DNA of 36,150 nucleotides, taken from positions 2,664,828 through 2,700,977 of the forward strand of contig NZ_NAPS01000001.1 in assembly GCF_004323185.1 (NCBI RefSeq). The letters are read 5' to 3'. The notes beneath the pieces were generated by a model. That model ran no database searches. It was not told the DNA's origin and saw nothing but the letters and a program-made list of their open reading frames with translations. Positions 1 to 8,526 of the stretch are shown here, piece by piece. Numbering within the stretch: position 1 is the first letter of the stretch; each line of letters opens with the position of its first letter. Source of the DNA: Westiellopsis prolifica IICB1. GTDB taxonomy: Bacteria > Cyanobacteriota > Cyanobacteriia > Cyanobacteriales > Nostocaceae. The position numbers and the translations under genes are program-made.

Positions 1-230
1 TTAAAGCGTTTGTTCAAAACGTTTCAACGTTGCTTATTAACATTCCTTGATCCATAGAGAACATTAAAGCGTTTGTTCAAAACGTTTCAACGTTGTTTAT
101 TAACCTTCCTTGATCCATAGAGAACATTAAAGCGTTTGTTCAAAACGTTTCAACGTTGCTTATTAACCTTCCTTGATCCATAGAGAACATTAAAGCGTTT
201 GTTCAATCCGCTTCAATGTTGCTTATTAAT
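1..230. repeat. 63-bp direct tandem repeat, about 3.6 copies
   Basis: Units begin at 1, 64, 127 and 190, each starting TTAAAGCGTTTGTTC and ending near GATCCATAGAGAACA. The spacing is exactly 63 bp. The first three units differ at only one or two bases and the fourth decays after about 40 bp. Each unit contains a near-palindrome (AAAGCGTTTG / CAAAACGTTT) and two AACGTT-like cores. The same unit returns in inverted orientation at the right end of the window (36068-36150). It has no spacers, so it is not a CRISPR array. Confidence 0.95.
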
Positions 231-298
231 GTGAAGACGTTCATTGATAACATGATGAGCGAATGTCTAACGAAGTGCGATCGCTCTAAGATACAAGA

Positions 299-325
299 GT
301 GTGTTATGGCTTTAGCCTAACGCAC
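299..325. repeat. Short inverted repeat (GTGnGTTA-GGC hairpin)
   Basis: An imperfect hairpin reads GTGTGTTATGGC, then GCCTAACGCAC after a short loop. The same GGTGCGTTA/TAACGCACC theme recurs at 13095-13123 and 14268-14298, so this is a dispersed genomic repeat rather than a gene-specific signal. It lies in the 230-418 spacer upstream of the toxin-antitoxin pair, which otherwise shows only one HIP1 site (GCGATCGC, about 278-285). Confidence 0.5.
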
Positions 326-418
326 CATCACTGATTGAGTAATGCTTATACCCACTACTTGAGCAACTATCAAATATAATTAAATTGCCAATATTATTAA
401 TAATCAAACAATTTCTAT

Positions 419-682
419 ATGAAACGATCAAATATACGAGCAAAAGTATTGACAGAAATAAATCTTATTCCCGAAGAAAAACTAGAAGAATTATATAATT
501 TTATTCATTATTTTCGAGTTGGAATAGAGGCATCTAAAGTTACACCAGAACAAATTATGCAGTTAGCTGGTTGCTGGGATGATATGTCAGATGAAATGTT
601 TAATGACTTAAATGAAGAAATTATCACACGTCGCCAGCAAGCTTTTTTGAGGAGAAGAAGCGATGAAACCAGCTTTGGTTGA
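419..682 (+). CDS. Antitoxin of a VapBC-like toxin-antitoxin pair
   Basis: An 87-residue acidic, helical protein. Its N-terminal part (about residues 8-35, with LIPEEKLEELYNFIHYFR) resembles the DUF2281/cyanobacterial VapB-type antitoxins that precede PIN toxins. Its C-terminal half is charged and ends in an arginine-rich stretch, as expected of a flexible toxin-binding tail. The stop lies 20 bp inside the next gene, so the two are almost certainly co-transcribed and translationally coupled. No convincing Shine-Dalgarno precedes this ATG. The call rests more on partner and layout than on a diagnostic DNA-binding motif. By analogy with other pairs, the antitoxin-toxin complex probably represses its own promoter. 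Confidence 0.75.
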   Translation: MKRSNIRAKVLTEINLIPEEKLEELYNFIHYFRVGIEASKVTPEQIMQLAGCWDDMSDEMFNDLNEEIITRRQQAFLRRRSDETSFG

Positions 683-1070
683 TACCAACATTTTATCTTT
701 ATTTTTCCGCAATCAACCTCTGGTTATCAAAAACTTTGATGCATATATTCGAGAATATGGCAAAATAAACATCAGCATCATCACCTATTACGAAATAGTT
801 AGCGGATTAAAGCATCGTGATGCACATAAACAATTAACATCTTTTTTAGAATTTGTCTCGTATAATACAGTTTTACCTCTAACTACTGACTCTACAACTA
901 TTTCTGGTGATATTTATGCCAAGTTACGAAAAAAGGGGACACCTGTAGACGATATTGATATTCTCATTGCTGGAATTGCTATAACTAACGATTTGATTCT
1001 TGTAACTAATAATCACAGAGATTTTGAGAAGATTGAAGGCTTAGAAATTGTAGACTGGAGCCAAAGCTAG
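663..1070 (+). CDS. vapC: PIN-domain ribonuclease toxin (VapC family)
   Basis: A 135-residue single PIN domain. The N-terminal ALVDTNILSLFF carries the first catalytic Asp. The conserved Glu is in ITYYEIVSGL, the central DIDILIAGIAI holds the third acidic position, and TNNHRDFEKIEGLEIVDW is the typical C-terminal strand with its last Asp. All four acidic residues needed for Mg2+-dependent RNA cleavage appear present, so the toxin should be active. Length is normal for VapC. A GGAG-containing sequence (TTGAGGAGAAGAAGCG) sits just upstream of the start within the antitoxin gene, and the 20-bp overlap supports an operon. The likely cellular substrate (tRNA or rRNA) cannot be read from sequence. 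Confidence 0.88.
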   Translation: MKPALVDTNILSLFFRNQPLVIKNFDAYIREYGKINISIITYYEIVSGLKHRDAHKQLTSFLEFVSYNTVLPLTTDSTTISGDIYAKLRKKGTPVDDIDILIAGIAITNDLILVTNNHRDFEKIEGLEIVDWSQS

Positions 1071-1317
1071 CTAGTAGCGACTGTCTTAAAAGTCAAAATG
1101 TTACAAGGTTAACCCGCAGGGTAATCCAAAATCGAATCACGCTGAAATCGTGGTTAAGATTTAAAATCTTTGCTTTTTTAACAAAAATCTTCTTTATAAA
1201 GTTATATAAAAATAATGTTGCAAAACTAAATCGTCAAGACCGATGTCGCAAACCAATTTTGGGGAGATGGCGTAAATCCTAGCAAACAGTCATCTGTCAA
1301 AATTAAGGAGCCAGATT

Positions 1318-2925
1318 ATGCGGATCATGATGATTCAACCCAACTATCATTCTGGTGGTGCGGAAATTGCGGGAAATTGGCCACCCAGTTGGGTTCCTTA
1401 TGTAGGTGGAGCGTTGAAAACAGCTGGCTTTACTGACATCTGTTTTGTTGATGCTATGACCGATTATATTGCGGATGATGCTTTGGCTGAAATTATTGCC
1501 AAGCATCAGCCGGATGTGGTGCTAGCGACGGCGATTACGCCGATGATTTACCAATCTCAAACTACTCTCAAGATAGTTAAACAAGTTTGTCCCCAAGCTA
1601 AAACAATTATGGGCGGGATTCACCCGACCTATATGTATAATGAAGTTCTCAACGAAGCGCCTTGGGTAGATTATATCATCCGGGGAGAAGGGGAAGAAAT
1701 CACAGTTAATTTGCTCAGAGCGATCGCCAATGGTACAGATGAGAGCGATCGCCGTAATATATTAGGTATTGCTTTCCTCGAAAATGGACAAGTCGTCGCC
1801 ACACCAGCCCATCCCCCGATTGCTGATTTAGATACTCTCACCCCAGATTGGAGTTTATTAGACTGGAGTAAATATATCTACACTCCCCTCAACGTCCGAG
1901 TTGCAGTTCCCAACTACGCCAGAGGATGTCCCTTCACCTGTCGTTTTTGTTCCCAGTGGAAATTTTGGCGCAAATATCGTTCTGGTACTCCCAAGAAATT
2001 CGTCGATGAAATTGAAATCTTGGTAAAAAAACACAAAGTCGGCTTTTTCATTCTGGCAGATGAAGAACCAACTATTAATAAACCAAAATTTATCGCTTTG
2101 TGTAACGAATTAATCGAACGTAATTTAGGCGTTCACTGGGGAATCAATACACGGGTGACAGATATTTTACGAGATGAGCAAGAACTACCACTTTACCGCA
2201 AAGCCGGACTAGTGCATGTTTCCTTGGGAACAGAAGCAGCAGCGCAGTTAAAGTTAAACTTGTTCCGCAAAGAAACAACCATCGAACAAAACAAACGCGC
2301 CATCAAACTCCTAAATCAAAATGGTATCATTACCGAAGCTCAATTTATCATGGGTTTAGAAAACGAAACCCCAGAAACCATCGAACAAACCTATCAAATG
2401 GCTTTGGATTGGAAAGCAGACATGGTAAACTGGAACATGTTTACCCCTTGGCCATTTTCCGAATTATTTCAAGATTTAGGCGATCGCGTCGAAGTCCGCG
2501 ATTATTCTCAATATAACTTTGTCACGCCGATCATGAAACCGGATGCCATGGAACGGGAAGATGTTCTCAAAGGAGTACTGCGAAACTACGCCCGTTTTTA
2601 CCTCCGCAAAACCTTTGAATATTGGTTTGTCAAAGATCCATTTAAACGCAAATACCTTTTAGGTTGCTTGAAAGCATTTGTGCAAACCACCCTCAACAAG
2701 CGCTTCTATAACCTCAAACGAGTCAAGTACAAAGGACTACAAACCGAAATCGAACTCGGTTTTGATGAGTCGAAGATTCTCACCCGCGAACAAATCGCCC
2801 AGCGTAAGCAACAACATCCAGAACTCATGGCGGATGTGAACTTCACAGGTAATATTTCCGCCTGCGGCGCACCGAATGATTTGCCGGAATATGATGAGAA
2901 ACAAGAGGATGTGGTAAATCTTTAA
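1318..2925 (+). CDS. bchE: B12-binding radical SAM protein, BchE-like (Mg-protoporphyrin IX monomethyl ester anaerobic cyclase family)
   Basis: 535 residues. The N-terminus (MRIMMIQPNYHSGGAEIAGNW) and the GGIHPTYM segment near 99-106 form the cobalamin-binding Rossmann domain of the BchE class. A radical-SAM core follows with the iron-sulfur ligands Cys204, Cys208 and Cys211 in CPFTCRFC (CX3CX2C). BchE proteins form the chlorophyll E-ring without oxygen, using SAM and B12. Oxygenic cyanobacteria also carry the oxygen-dependent AcsF cyclase, so this homologue is either a micro-oxic alternative or has another substrate. An AAGGAG ribosome site lies 8 bases before the ATG. The 247-bp upstream spacer shows no recognisable cobalamin riboswitch. 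The gene stands alone, between a toxin-antitoxin pair and a convergent caspase gene. Confidence 0.85.
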   Translation: MRIMMIQPNYHSGGAEIAGNWPPSWVPYVGGALKTAGFTDICFVDAMTDYIADDALAEIIAKHQPDVVLATAITPMIYQSQTTLKIVKQVCPQAKTIMGGIHPTYMYNEVLNEAPWVDYIIRGEGEEITVNLLRAIANGTDESDRRNILGIAFLENGQVVATPAHPPIADLDTLTPDWSLLDWSKYIYTPLNVRVAVPNYARGCPFTCRFCSQWKFWRKYRSGTPKKFVDEIEILVKKHKVGFFILADEEPTINKPKFIALCNELIERNLGVHWGINTRVTDILRDEQELPLYRKAGLVHVSLGTEAAAQLKLNLFRKETTIEQNKRAIKLLNQNGIITEAQFIMGLENETPETIEQTYQMALDWKADMVNWNMFTPWPFSELFQDLGDRVEVRDYSQYNFVTPIMKPDAMEREDVLKGVLRNYARFYLRKTFEYWFVKDPFKRKYLLGCLKAFVQTTLNKRFYNLKRVKYKGLQTEIELGFDESKILTREQIAQRKQQHPELMADVNFTGNISACGAPNDLPEYDEKQEDVVNL

Positions 2926-2939
2926 AATGAAAGTTTCTT

Positions 2940-3005
2940 GGTGTCTTTGTGTCTTGGTGTTTCAAAAATTATTTTTTTCACCACCAAGACACTAAGACAC
3001 AAAGA
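2940..3005. repeat. Inverted repeat between convergent genes (CACCAAGACAC type)
   Basis: The left arm TCTTTGTGTCTTGGTG (about 2944-2959) pairs imperfectly with the right arm CACCAAGACACTAAGACAC (about 2982-3000). A T-rich loop separates them. It lies between the stops of two convergent genes and could end transcription in both directions, although its sequence type looks like a dispersed genomic repeat. Termination is inference. Confidence 0.7.
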
Positions 3006-6000
3006 TTAAACATCCGGGATTCTCCCATACCCAATGACTATTGTACAGACGCGATGAATCGCGTCTTGTATTGTACAGACGCGATGAATCGCGTCTTGCT
3101 GATTTTGTGGTTTTTTCTCTTGAGTACGATTCCACAGAATTAAGCCCGCAAGTACCACTAATAATAAAGCAATTACCCAAATTACTGGGCCATTTCCCGT
3201 TGAAGGGTTTTCTGTTGGTTGATTTTGGGGTGGTGGGGAGGGATTGGGAGGATGATCGGGTATAGGGTCGTGTGGTGTGCCTGGTGGGATAATCATGGTG
3301 ATGTCTTCATAATTAATCCTGCTATGGCGCATTGGGGGAAATTGTGTCTGTGGTTGAGGGGAAGTTTTCGGAATCGGTGATTGAGAAAGTGCTTTTGCCA
3401 GTGCTTCTATGCCAGCTGGATGAGTAAAATAGGTGAGGTGATCACAGGTTGGATTTGGTGTTAATATCTGAGGCTGGGGTGAACGGCTGAAACTTATACA
3501 TTTGATACTAGCTAGAGTCACTGCGATGTCATTTGGTTGTTCAAAGAATACTAAGTTTATTACTTGATCTACACTTTGACCAAAAAGTTTGGACATTAAT
3601 CTTTGCAGAGGACTTGATTGTTTGTCTGGTTGCATTTCTGTGGCGGCGCGAATTAATGAGCGATCGCCTGCCACAATTGTATAAGGAACACCAGGGTCAG
3701 GATTTTCTGCTAGTTGTTTGAGCAAATCGGAATCTGGATGCATTTGCTCAAGGGAATAATTGTTATTTTCGAGATATTCTAATAAATCAGCTAATACTTT
3801 TGCGGGCCAAACAACTGCTGCAAGTTGATTTAAACCAAATACCAAAGCTGTAAAAATTAAATCTTGTACCGCAGGCCAAGGAGAACCAGCGTTAGGTGTA
3901 CCCAGCATCACCAACTGTTGTACAATCTCATTACCACTTTCTCGTTCAATGAACCAACGAGACACTAAGCCACCCATAGAGTGAGCAACAATATGTAATT
4001 GTTTGCCATGATTGGCTTCCAAACCGACTGCTTGCAATTTTTGTTTTAAAAGTCGGGCATTTTCTTCTATCGTAGTATTGAGATTTTCGTAATCAAATGC
4101 CAATACTAAGTCATAATAATCTTGGATCAGATTTTGTTGTCCATCGGCGGTGACTGTAACTTTTTTAATGCTAGGAAGTTGAGCTTCTGTATCACCGATA
4201 ATTCCATGAATGTAGAGAATTATTCGTTGTGCTTGAGTAACTTTTTCTCTAACTGATTCGATGTTTTTGTCGTAGATTACTTGTTCGTTTTCATCAACTG
4301 TTGCTGCTGCTAAAATCGGATAATCAAATTTTATTCCCAGCTTCCGACAGATAATTTTTTGAAAAAAGATGCGGATGGAACCTTGCAAACAACGATGACT
4401 TTTTGTAGGTGGGGGTAGTCTTTCAATTGTAATTTCTGTTTTTCCATCTAGAGTTTTTCTACCTGTTCCTAAAGGTAAGAAAAATTCCCCATCGTAACTT
4501 ATTGGTAAAAGATATTCGTGTTCTGCAATTTCTCGATTAACTAGTAATTTTAAAGGTGCTGATTTTGTAACTACGGTGTGATCAACTACGTTACTTAATT
4601 CCAAACCACTCAAACCAGGATCGCTGGCTCGGCTGGTGGTAAATTGAAAGGGTTCGGTATTCTCTAGTTCTTGCAGAAGGGGAGGTAAGGTGACATTTCC
4701 TAAGTCTCTGATGGTTTGGGGTACGGTTGTGAGATTAATTTCTGCTTGCAAATTTGCATGAGGTAACACCTCTACTAAACCATTTTGCAATTGCATGGGG
4801 CGATCGCTCGGCAAATTTTCAGGATTTTGGGGACGAACGATGGTAACTGCAACTTCTTGGGTTAGCCAATCATCATTGTTAACTCTGGTTTTCACTCTGA
4901 CAGCATTGCGATCGCCAACTTCCGGGATTACACTTTCTAAAATACTCTTTCCACCCATTGAACGTTTAGGTGAAGGTGGATTTAACCCATCTTGTTCTAA
5001 TAAACTGGCATCAAATTCAGAAGTACTAACAATCAATTTAAATATATCTTTGTACTCAGTAATTCCCTGAGCTAAAAACTCATCGGGTATCACCAAACCC
5101 AAATCATCAAAACTGGCAATAGTAACGCTAGCTTCACTACCTTTCGCTGCTAAACGAATACTACTTTTTTCTGGGAAAAATGGTACTTCGACGCTATAAT
5201 TTTCGGTGAGATTCAGAACATTACAATAAAGAGTTTTTTCACTGTTATTTGTGAGAACAATTTGAATACTTGGCGGTATCCATTCGCCATTTTCATTGGT
5301 ATACTCTAACCGCATTTCTGAACCGGAACCAGATTCTTGGCTTCCAGATAAAACAATGATTTCCATTGTGATATCATCAGGTTGAATGCTACTATTAGCG
5401 GGAGTTTTAAGTTGTAAAATATTTTGCCAACGCGCAATATGTTCTAAACGTTGAATAGCTTTGCTAGCAAAATAAGGCATGTAACCAGCCTGAGTTGATT
5501 GTTCTGGAATCGGGGCAACTACAGGACGTTTACTAGTAGGAAGTATAATCCAATATTGATTGGATTTTGCTAATAAGTGATAATCTGCATCTTCAGATTT
5601 TGCAGCTTCCTGCACATACAAAGAATTAGTGTTCGCTAATGCTTGACGCGCTAATTCTATACCTGCGCCTTGACCATCAAGATATACTTTCAACGGGGGC
5701 AATGATAAGCTGGTAACTATAGCCAAATAACTGGTATTTTCAAACAGATTATTGCTTCCCTGAATAATTTCTACTTTACTTCGTTGTGGTAACACCTGTG
5801 TCACCCGCGCTTGAGCCAAAGCATTTCCTAAATCACGCCACTGTTGATCCGCTGTTCCAAGTGGGAAAATAGCAAGCAGAGTATCTCCACCATTGTCAAC
5901 TTTGGGAATACCGTGAACAGCACCCGCATCAATTACCCAACTTTTTTGATTTTCGCTATAAGTCAAAGTAAAGTAATGAGAACGCTCTCGAATTGCACCA

Positions 6001-6890
6001 CCCAAAAATGGTTTGTCTAATTCCTGTGAATCAGTGGTATCAATCTGTGGTGACTGTTCCTTAAGTTTGCCACTAATTAAAGCATTGAGATTTCTGGCTA
6101 AATCCCGATACGTGATCTTACCATTCGTTCTTTCCAGGGTTTGCAGTAAAAAGTAAGAAAAAGCACCACGAGATTTCCCATCTTCAGCTTTATACTCTTT
6201 CGCTTGTTCGTATTCTCGACACGCGGATAACATAACGTGTCTACCTTTTGGTAACACAACTCCTGTAATTTTTTTATCCAAGCTGCGAACAGCACTTAAG
6301 GATTCTGCAAATACTGAAGAATCTGCTGTAAAAATGTAGCTACTCAACGGGCGATCGCGATAATCTATAGGAGCCTGACGCACCTTAGCTTCAATATCTC
6401 TAGTTCCCGAACCAGAGTGACAGCAGTCAAGAATTACCACAACGTGAGGATTTTTTTGAGCAACTTCAGAAATCAGGTAAGCTATTTCTTTATCAGCTAA
6501 ATCTCGACTAGTTACTGTCCGGCTATCATAACAAACCAAAGTTTCATCCAAACGGTCTGGCTCTAAACTCCAAAATTCCTGTGGTGACTTTTGTTGTCCG
6601 CCATGACCCGCATAATAAAATAAGACAACATCTTCACTGTCAGCATTACACAAATGTTGCCGAAAGCCATCAATTATCGCCTGACGAGTAGCATTTTGAT
6701 TGATGAGTATCCAAGGTCTATCTATTGGTTCTACCAAATTCCATTCGCGATCGCGAGCTACACGTTCGCGCAAATAGATTTCTACTGCGTTGATGTCATT
6801 AACGCAACCCTGCAAAGATGGTATAGACACAACAGAAGCAGGATCATATTCATCAATACCGACTAGCAGCGCATAAATATTTTTAGCCAT
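3006..6890 (-). CDS. Caspase-family peptidase fused to an alpha/beta-hydrolase (lipase-like) domain with C-terminal membrane anchor
   Basis: 1294 residues from ATG 6890. This start is preferred over an ORF extension to 6944 because GTGGAG sits 6 bases upstream and the family-typical MAKNIYALLVGIDEY follows. Residues 1-260 are a peptidase C14/orthocaspase domain with catalytic His96 in YYAGHGG and Cys157 in DCCHSG. Residues 300-880 are a long region I cannot assign. Residues 920-1140 form an alpha/beta-hydrolase with IILYIHGIIGD and the nucleophile elbow AHSMGG (Ser971). A proline-rich linker leads to a single membrane helix at about 1235-1252, with VIWVIALLLVVLAGLILW, suggesting a tail-anchored protein with cytoplasmic enzymes. 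The last 30 residues are encoded by inserted repeats (3041-3100), so the native C-terminus is altered. An IscB element sits immediately upstream. A role in cell death or defence is inference. Confidence 0.85.
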   Translation of the reverse strand: MAKNIYALLVGIDEYDPASVVSIPSLQGCVNDINAVEIYLRERVARDREWNLVEPIDRPWILINQNATRQAIIDGFRQHLCNADSEDVVLFYYAGHGGQQKSPQEFWSLEPDRLDETLVCYDSRTVTSRDLADKEIAYLISEVAQKNPHVVVILDCCHSGSGTRDIEAKVRQAPIDYRDRPLSSYIFTADSSVFAESLSAVRSLDKKITGVVLPKGRHVMLSACREYEQAKEYKAEDGKSRGAFSYFLLQTLERTNGKITYRDLARNLNALISGKLKEQSPQIDTTDSQELDKPFLGGAIRERSHYFTLTYSENQKSWVIDAGAVHGIPKVDNGGDTLLAIFPLGTADQQWRDLGNALAQARVTQVLPQRSKVEIIQGSNNLFENTSYLAIVTSLSLPPLKVYLDGQGAGIELARQALANTNSLYVQEAAKSEDADYHLLAKSNQYWIILPTSKRPVVAPIPEQSTQAGYMPYFASKAIQRLEHIARWQNILQLKTPANSSIQPDDITMEIIVLSGSQESGSGSEMRLEYTNENGEWIPPSIQIVLTNNSEKTLYCNVLNLTENYSVEVPFFPEKSSIRLAAKGSEASVTIASFDDLGLVIPDEFLAQGITEYKDIFKLIVSTSEFDASLLEQDGLNPPSPKRSMGGKSILESVIPEVGDRNAVRVKTRVNNDDWLTQEVAVTIVRPQNPENLPSDRPMQLQNGLVEVLPHANLQAEINLTTVPQTIRDLGNVTLPPLLQELENTEPFQFTTSRASDPGLSGLELSNVVDHTVVTKSAPLKLLVNREIAEHEYLLPISYDGEFFLPLGTGRKTLDGKTEITIERLPPPTKSHRCLQGSIRIFFQKIICRKLGIKFDYPILAAATVDENEQVIYDKNIESVREKVTQAQRIILYIHGIIGDTEAQLPSIKKVTVTADGQQNLIQDYYDLVLAFDYENLNTTIEENARLLKQKLQAVGLEANHGKQLHIVAHSMGGLVSRWFIERESGNEIVQQLVMLGTPNAGSPWPAVQDLIFTALVFGLNQLAAVVWPAKVLADLLEYLENNNYSLEQMHPDSDLLKQLAENPDPGVPYTIVAGDRSLIRAATEMQPDKQSSPLQRLMSKLFGQSVDQVINLVFFEQPNDIAVTLASIKCISFSRSPQPQILTPNPTCDHLTYFTHPAGIEALAKALSQSPIPKTSPQPQTQFPPMRHSRINYEDITMIIPPGTPHDPIPDHPPNPSPPPQNQPTENPSTGNGPVIWVIALLLVVLAGLILWNRTQEKKPQNQQDAIHRVCTIQDAIHRVCTIVIGYGRIPDV
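3041..3100. repeat. Two tandem 30-bp palindromic hairpins read through by the caspase ORF
   Basis: Two identical 30-bp units (3041-3070 and 3071-3100) each contain the perfect palindrome AGACGCGAT-GA-ATCGCGTCT, at 3047-3066 and 3077-3096. Because 30 bp is ten codons, the minus-strand caspase gene translates them as a repeated QDAIHRVCTI decapeptide. They belong to the AGACGCG/CGCGTCT hairpin family also found at 12084, 14450, 17235, 24180, 24405, 28749, 33313 and 35922. Confidence 0.95.
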
Positions 6891-6913
6891 AATATCTCCA
6901 CTCACCAAAATAT

Positions 6914-6974
6914 CCGCGCCGAGGAAGCCCCTGGCTTTAGACATGGGGGTAAGGCGCGGGCGACTGAAGTCGCC
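6914..6974. repeat. Right-end hairpins of the IscB element, in the caspase-gene leader
   Basis: Two adjacent perfect inverted repeats: CCGCGCC (6914-6920) with GGCGCGG (6953-6959), and GGCGACT (959-965 of the 6-kb block) with AGTCGCC (6968-6974). The first encloses an imperfect CCCC/GGGG stem with a TTTAGA loop. They end 24 bp before the caspase start, so they lie in its 5' leader or promoter. They could serve as the transposition end, as a terminator for iscB, or both. Confidence 0.65.
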
Positions 6975-6986
6975 TTCAAAAAAGTT

Positions 6987-8270
6987 CTAAAAAGCATAAC
7001 TATATCCGTCCTTTTTATGGATTGCTAAACAATATTTGTAGTTAATTCCTGATATTCTTCCTAATTTAGTAGCGATATCAAAACTACCTGTAGCACGACA
7101 TAAGATACGTCCTACATATTCGCCAATTTTTTTGCCACTAGTAACAACAGCTTTAACAATATCCCCTGTACTAAAGCTGAAATGAATTTGTTTGTTTGAA
7201 CGGTGACGATTTGGAAAACCAAATTTATCTGTACCAGCCATCTGTCTAGTACCATGACCATTGGCTGTTATCAACAAAGGCTTGACACCTTTAATATTGA
7301 GAATTGGTGTTGATTTTCCAACACAAGCCGCGTCAATCCAATGAGTTTTAGGTAGACTTTGATTACTGCGATTGAATTTAGTTAATCCTCCTGACCCACA
7401 CTCGACAGTTAAACCAGTTGCTTTTAAACCTTCTAGCAATGCATGTCTAGTAGCATTAACAGCAGCCGCATCAGTTAATGGTCTTTTGACTTGTAACAAG
7501 ATTTTCTGTAATTTGTTAGGGTCTTTTTTCAGAAAATCTCGGATATCCTTAGTACCTTTTTTGATATTGCATTTAGAGCAACTCAATGTAAGATTTGTGA
7601 TTGAATTAGAACCTCCTTTAGAACGTGGATGAATATGTTCTATTTGCAGTGGAACATCTTTGACACCACAATAAGCACATTGTCTACCCCACTTCTCAAG
7701 TAAATATTCTCTCGTTTCATAACCAGCTAGTGTACCTTGCTGATATTCCTTACCCTCAATGTCTGGATTACGCATTAACTGCATATCAAACTTGACTAAT
7801 TCTTGACTAATAGCTGTGATTGGTGCAAGTTTACGTAGCTTTTCAACCCAAGTTTTGATATTTTCAATTCGACTTTGTAGGCTTGGTGCTAACCATCCTA
7901 ACGGTCTAGTTCTGTTTAAGAATCTCGGTTTACGATATCTAGTTTTGCGATTTCTTCTACCGCGTCTTAATTGCCTTCTAGAAGTTAAAGCATCTCTAAT
8001 CGCAAAACCTCTGTGCTTTAGTTCAGCAGCAAAGACCACTTCGCCTGTAGTATCGTTAACTAATGCAATTCCGGTTGTTCTCGCTCCAGGGTCAAGCTTT
8101 AATCGCAGTGGTGTCACGGGTGAATCTGGGCGTGATTCTTTAAGAATAATCGTGAATGGAAAGCGGCGATATATGGCTGCTTTTTTGTTCCTTAATAGTT
8201 GTCTTGCTTGTGCTGAGTGAATTGGGTCAAGATGTCTTTTTTCGGTATCTAAAACAAATACTTTGCACAC
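6987..8270 (-). CDS. iscB: IscB, OMEGA RNA-guided HNH/RuvC nuclease
   Basis: 427 residues with the full IscB order: an N-terminal PLMP-like segment (VFVLDTEKRHLDPIHSAQAR), RuvC-I with Asp60 in LKLDPGARTTG, an arginine-rich bridge helix (about 98-122), RuvC-II with Glu157 in ISQELVKFD, an HNH domain (about 198-240) with CAYC and CSKC zinc cysteines and His212/His214 in IEHIHPRSKGGS, RuvC-III with His310 and Asp313 in HWIDAAC, then a C-terminal target-recognition region. All catalytic residues are intact, so it should be an active RNA-guided DNA nuclease, the family ancestral to Cas9. The start is GTG, preceded by AAAGGAGG 7 bases upstream. Length is typical of IscB. The downstream caspase gene is in the same direction 96 bp away, and read-through is possible. 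Confidence 0.93.
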   Translation of the reverse strand: MCKVFVLDTEKRHLDPIHSAQARQLLRNKKAAIYRRFPFTIILKESRPDSPVTPLRLKLDPGARTTGIALVNDTTGEVVFAAELKHRGFAIRDALTSRRQLRRGRRNRKTRYRKPRFLNRTRPLGWLAPSLQSRIENIKTWVEKLRKLAPITAISQELVKFDMQLMRNPDIEGKEYQQGTLAGYETREYLLEKWGRQCAYCGVKDVPLQIEHIHPRSKGGSNSITNLTLSCSKCNIKKGTKDIRDFLKKDPNKLQKILLQVKRPLTDAAAVNATRHALLEGLKATGLTVECGSGGLTKFNRSNQSLPKTHWIDAACVGKSTPILNIKGVKPLLITANGHGTRQMAGTDKFGFPNRHRSNKQIHFSFSTGDIVKAVVTSGKKIGEYVGRILCRATGSFDIATKLGRISGINYKYCLAIHKKDGYSYAF

Positions 8271-8526
8271 TACTGTGCCTCCTTTCGGGTGATGTTAGCT
8301 AGCCTTCGGCAACGCCAAGGGCGAACGTCAATGTTTAAGGTCGGTAACTATCCAAATTACACTTCTTTAACCCTTGTACAGATGTTTAACAATTTAGTTC
8401 TAGAGCAGGGAACTAGCTACGCATCCCCTGGTAGGTCTTTAACTCTTACCTTAAACGTAGTTCAGTTAAGAACTTAGACTGGTCAGATGTGGGACTTTTT
8501 CAAGCCCCCAGCTTTCGCTGTGGGGT
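8271..8526 (-). ncRNA. Putative omega-RNA (HEARO-type) of the IscB element
   Basis: IscB guide RNAs are encoded directly upstream of the nuclease, and this 255-bp gene-free stretch is in that position. On the minus strand it shows a 5' hairpin CCCCACAGCGAAAGCTGGGG with a GAAA tetraloop. A 9-bp long-range pairing joins GTTTAAGGT to ACCTTAAAC (plus coordinates 8448-8456 with 8333-8341). A TAGTTC/GAACTA stem is enclosed between them, and a GC-rich 3' domain ends at the ribosome site. The guide should be the roughly 16 bases just upstream of the first hairpin (plus coordinates above 8526), which lie in host flanking DNA. The boundaries and fold are read by eye, not computed. Confidence 0.7.

Larger units (their letters stand above)
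6912..8526 (-). mobile_element. IscB-encoding insertion element (IS200/IS605-like ends, no transposase)
   Basis: An iscB gene is preceded by a structured omega-RNA region and bounded by hairpins of the type used as subterminal signals by IS200/IS605-group single-strand transposons. On the right in gene orientation (6914-6974) are CCGCGCC/GGCGCGG and GGCGACT/AGTCGCC stems enclosing AAGCCCCTGGCTTTAG. On the left (8505-8525) is a CCCCCAGCTTTCGCTGTGGGG hairpin. Both ends share an AAGCCCC-GCTTT motif. No TnpA is present, so the element would have to be mobilised in trans. The exact boundaries are estimated, because such elements make no target duplication. Confidence 0.6.

Noticed and set aside
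1-230. 63-bp tandem array as a CRISPR
   Set aside because: The units abut with no variable spacers, and no cas genes are in the window.
1071-1317. Cobalamin riboswitch before the B12-dependent bchE-like gene
   Set aside because: No B12-box-like sequence or matching stem arrangement could be found by eye.
6891-6944. Longer start for the caspase-lipase (MSKARGFLG...)
   Set aside because: The extra 18 codons are read from the IscB end hairpin, while ATG 6890 has a good GGAG site and the family N-terminus.
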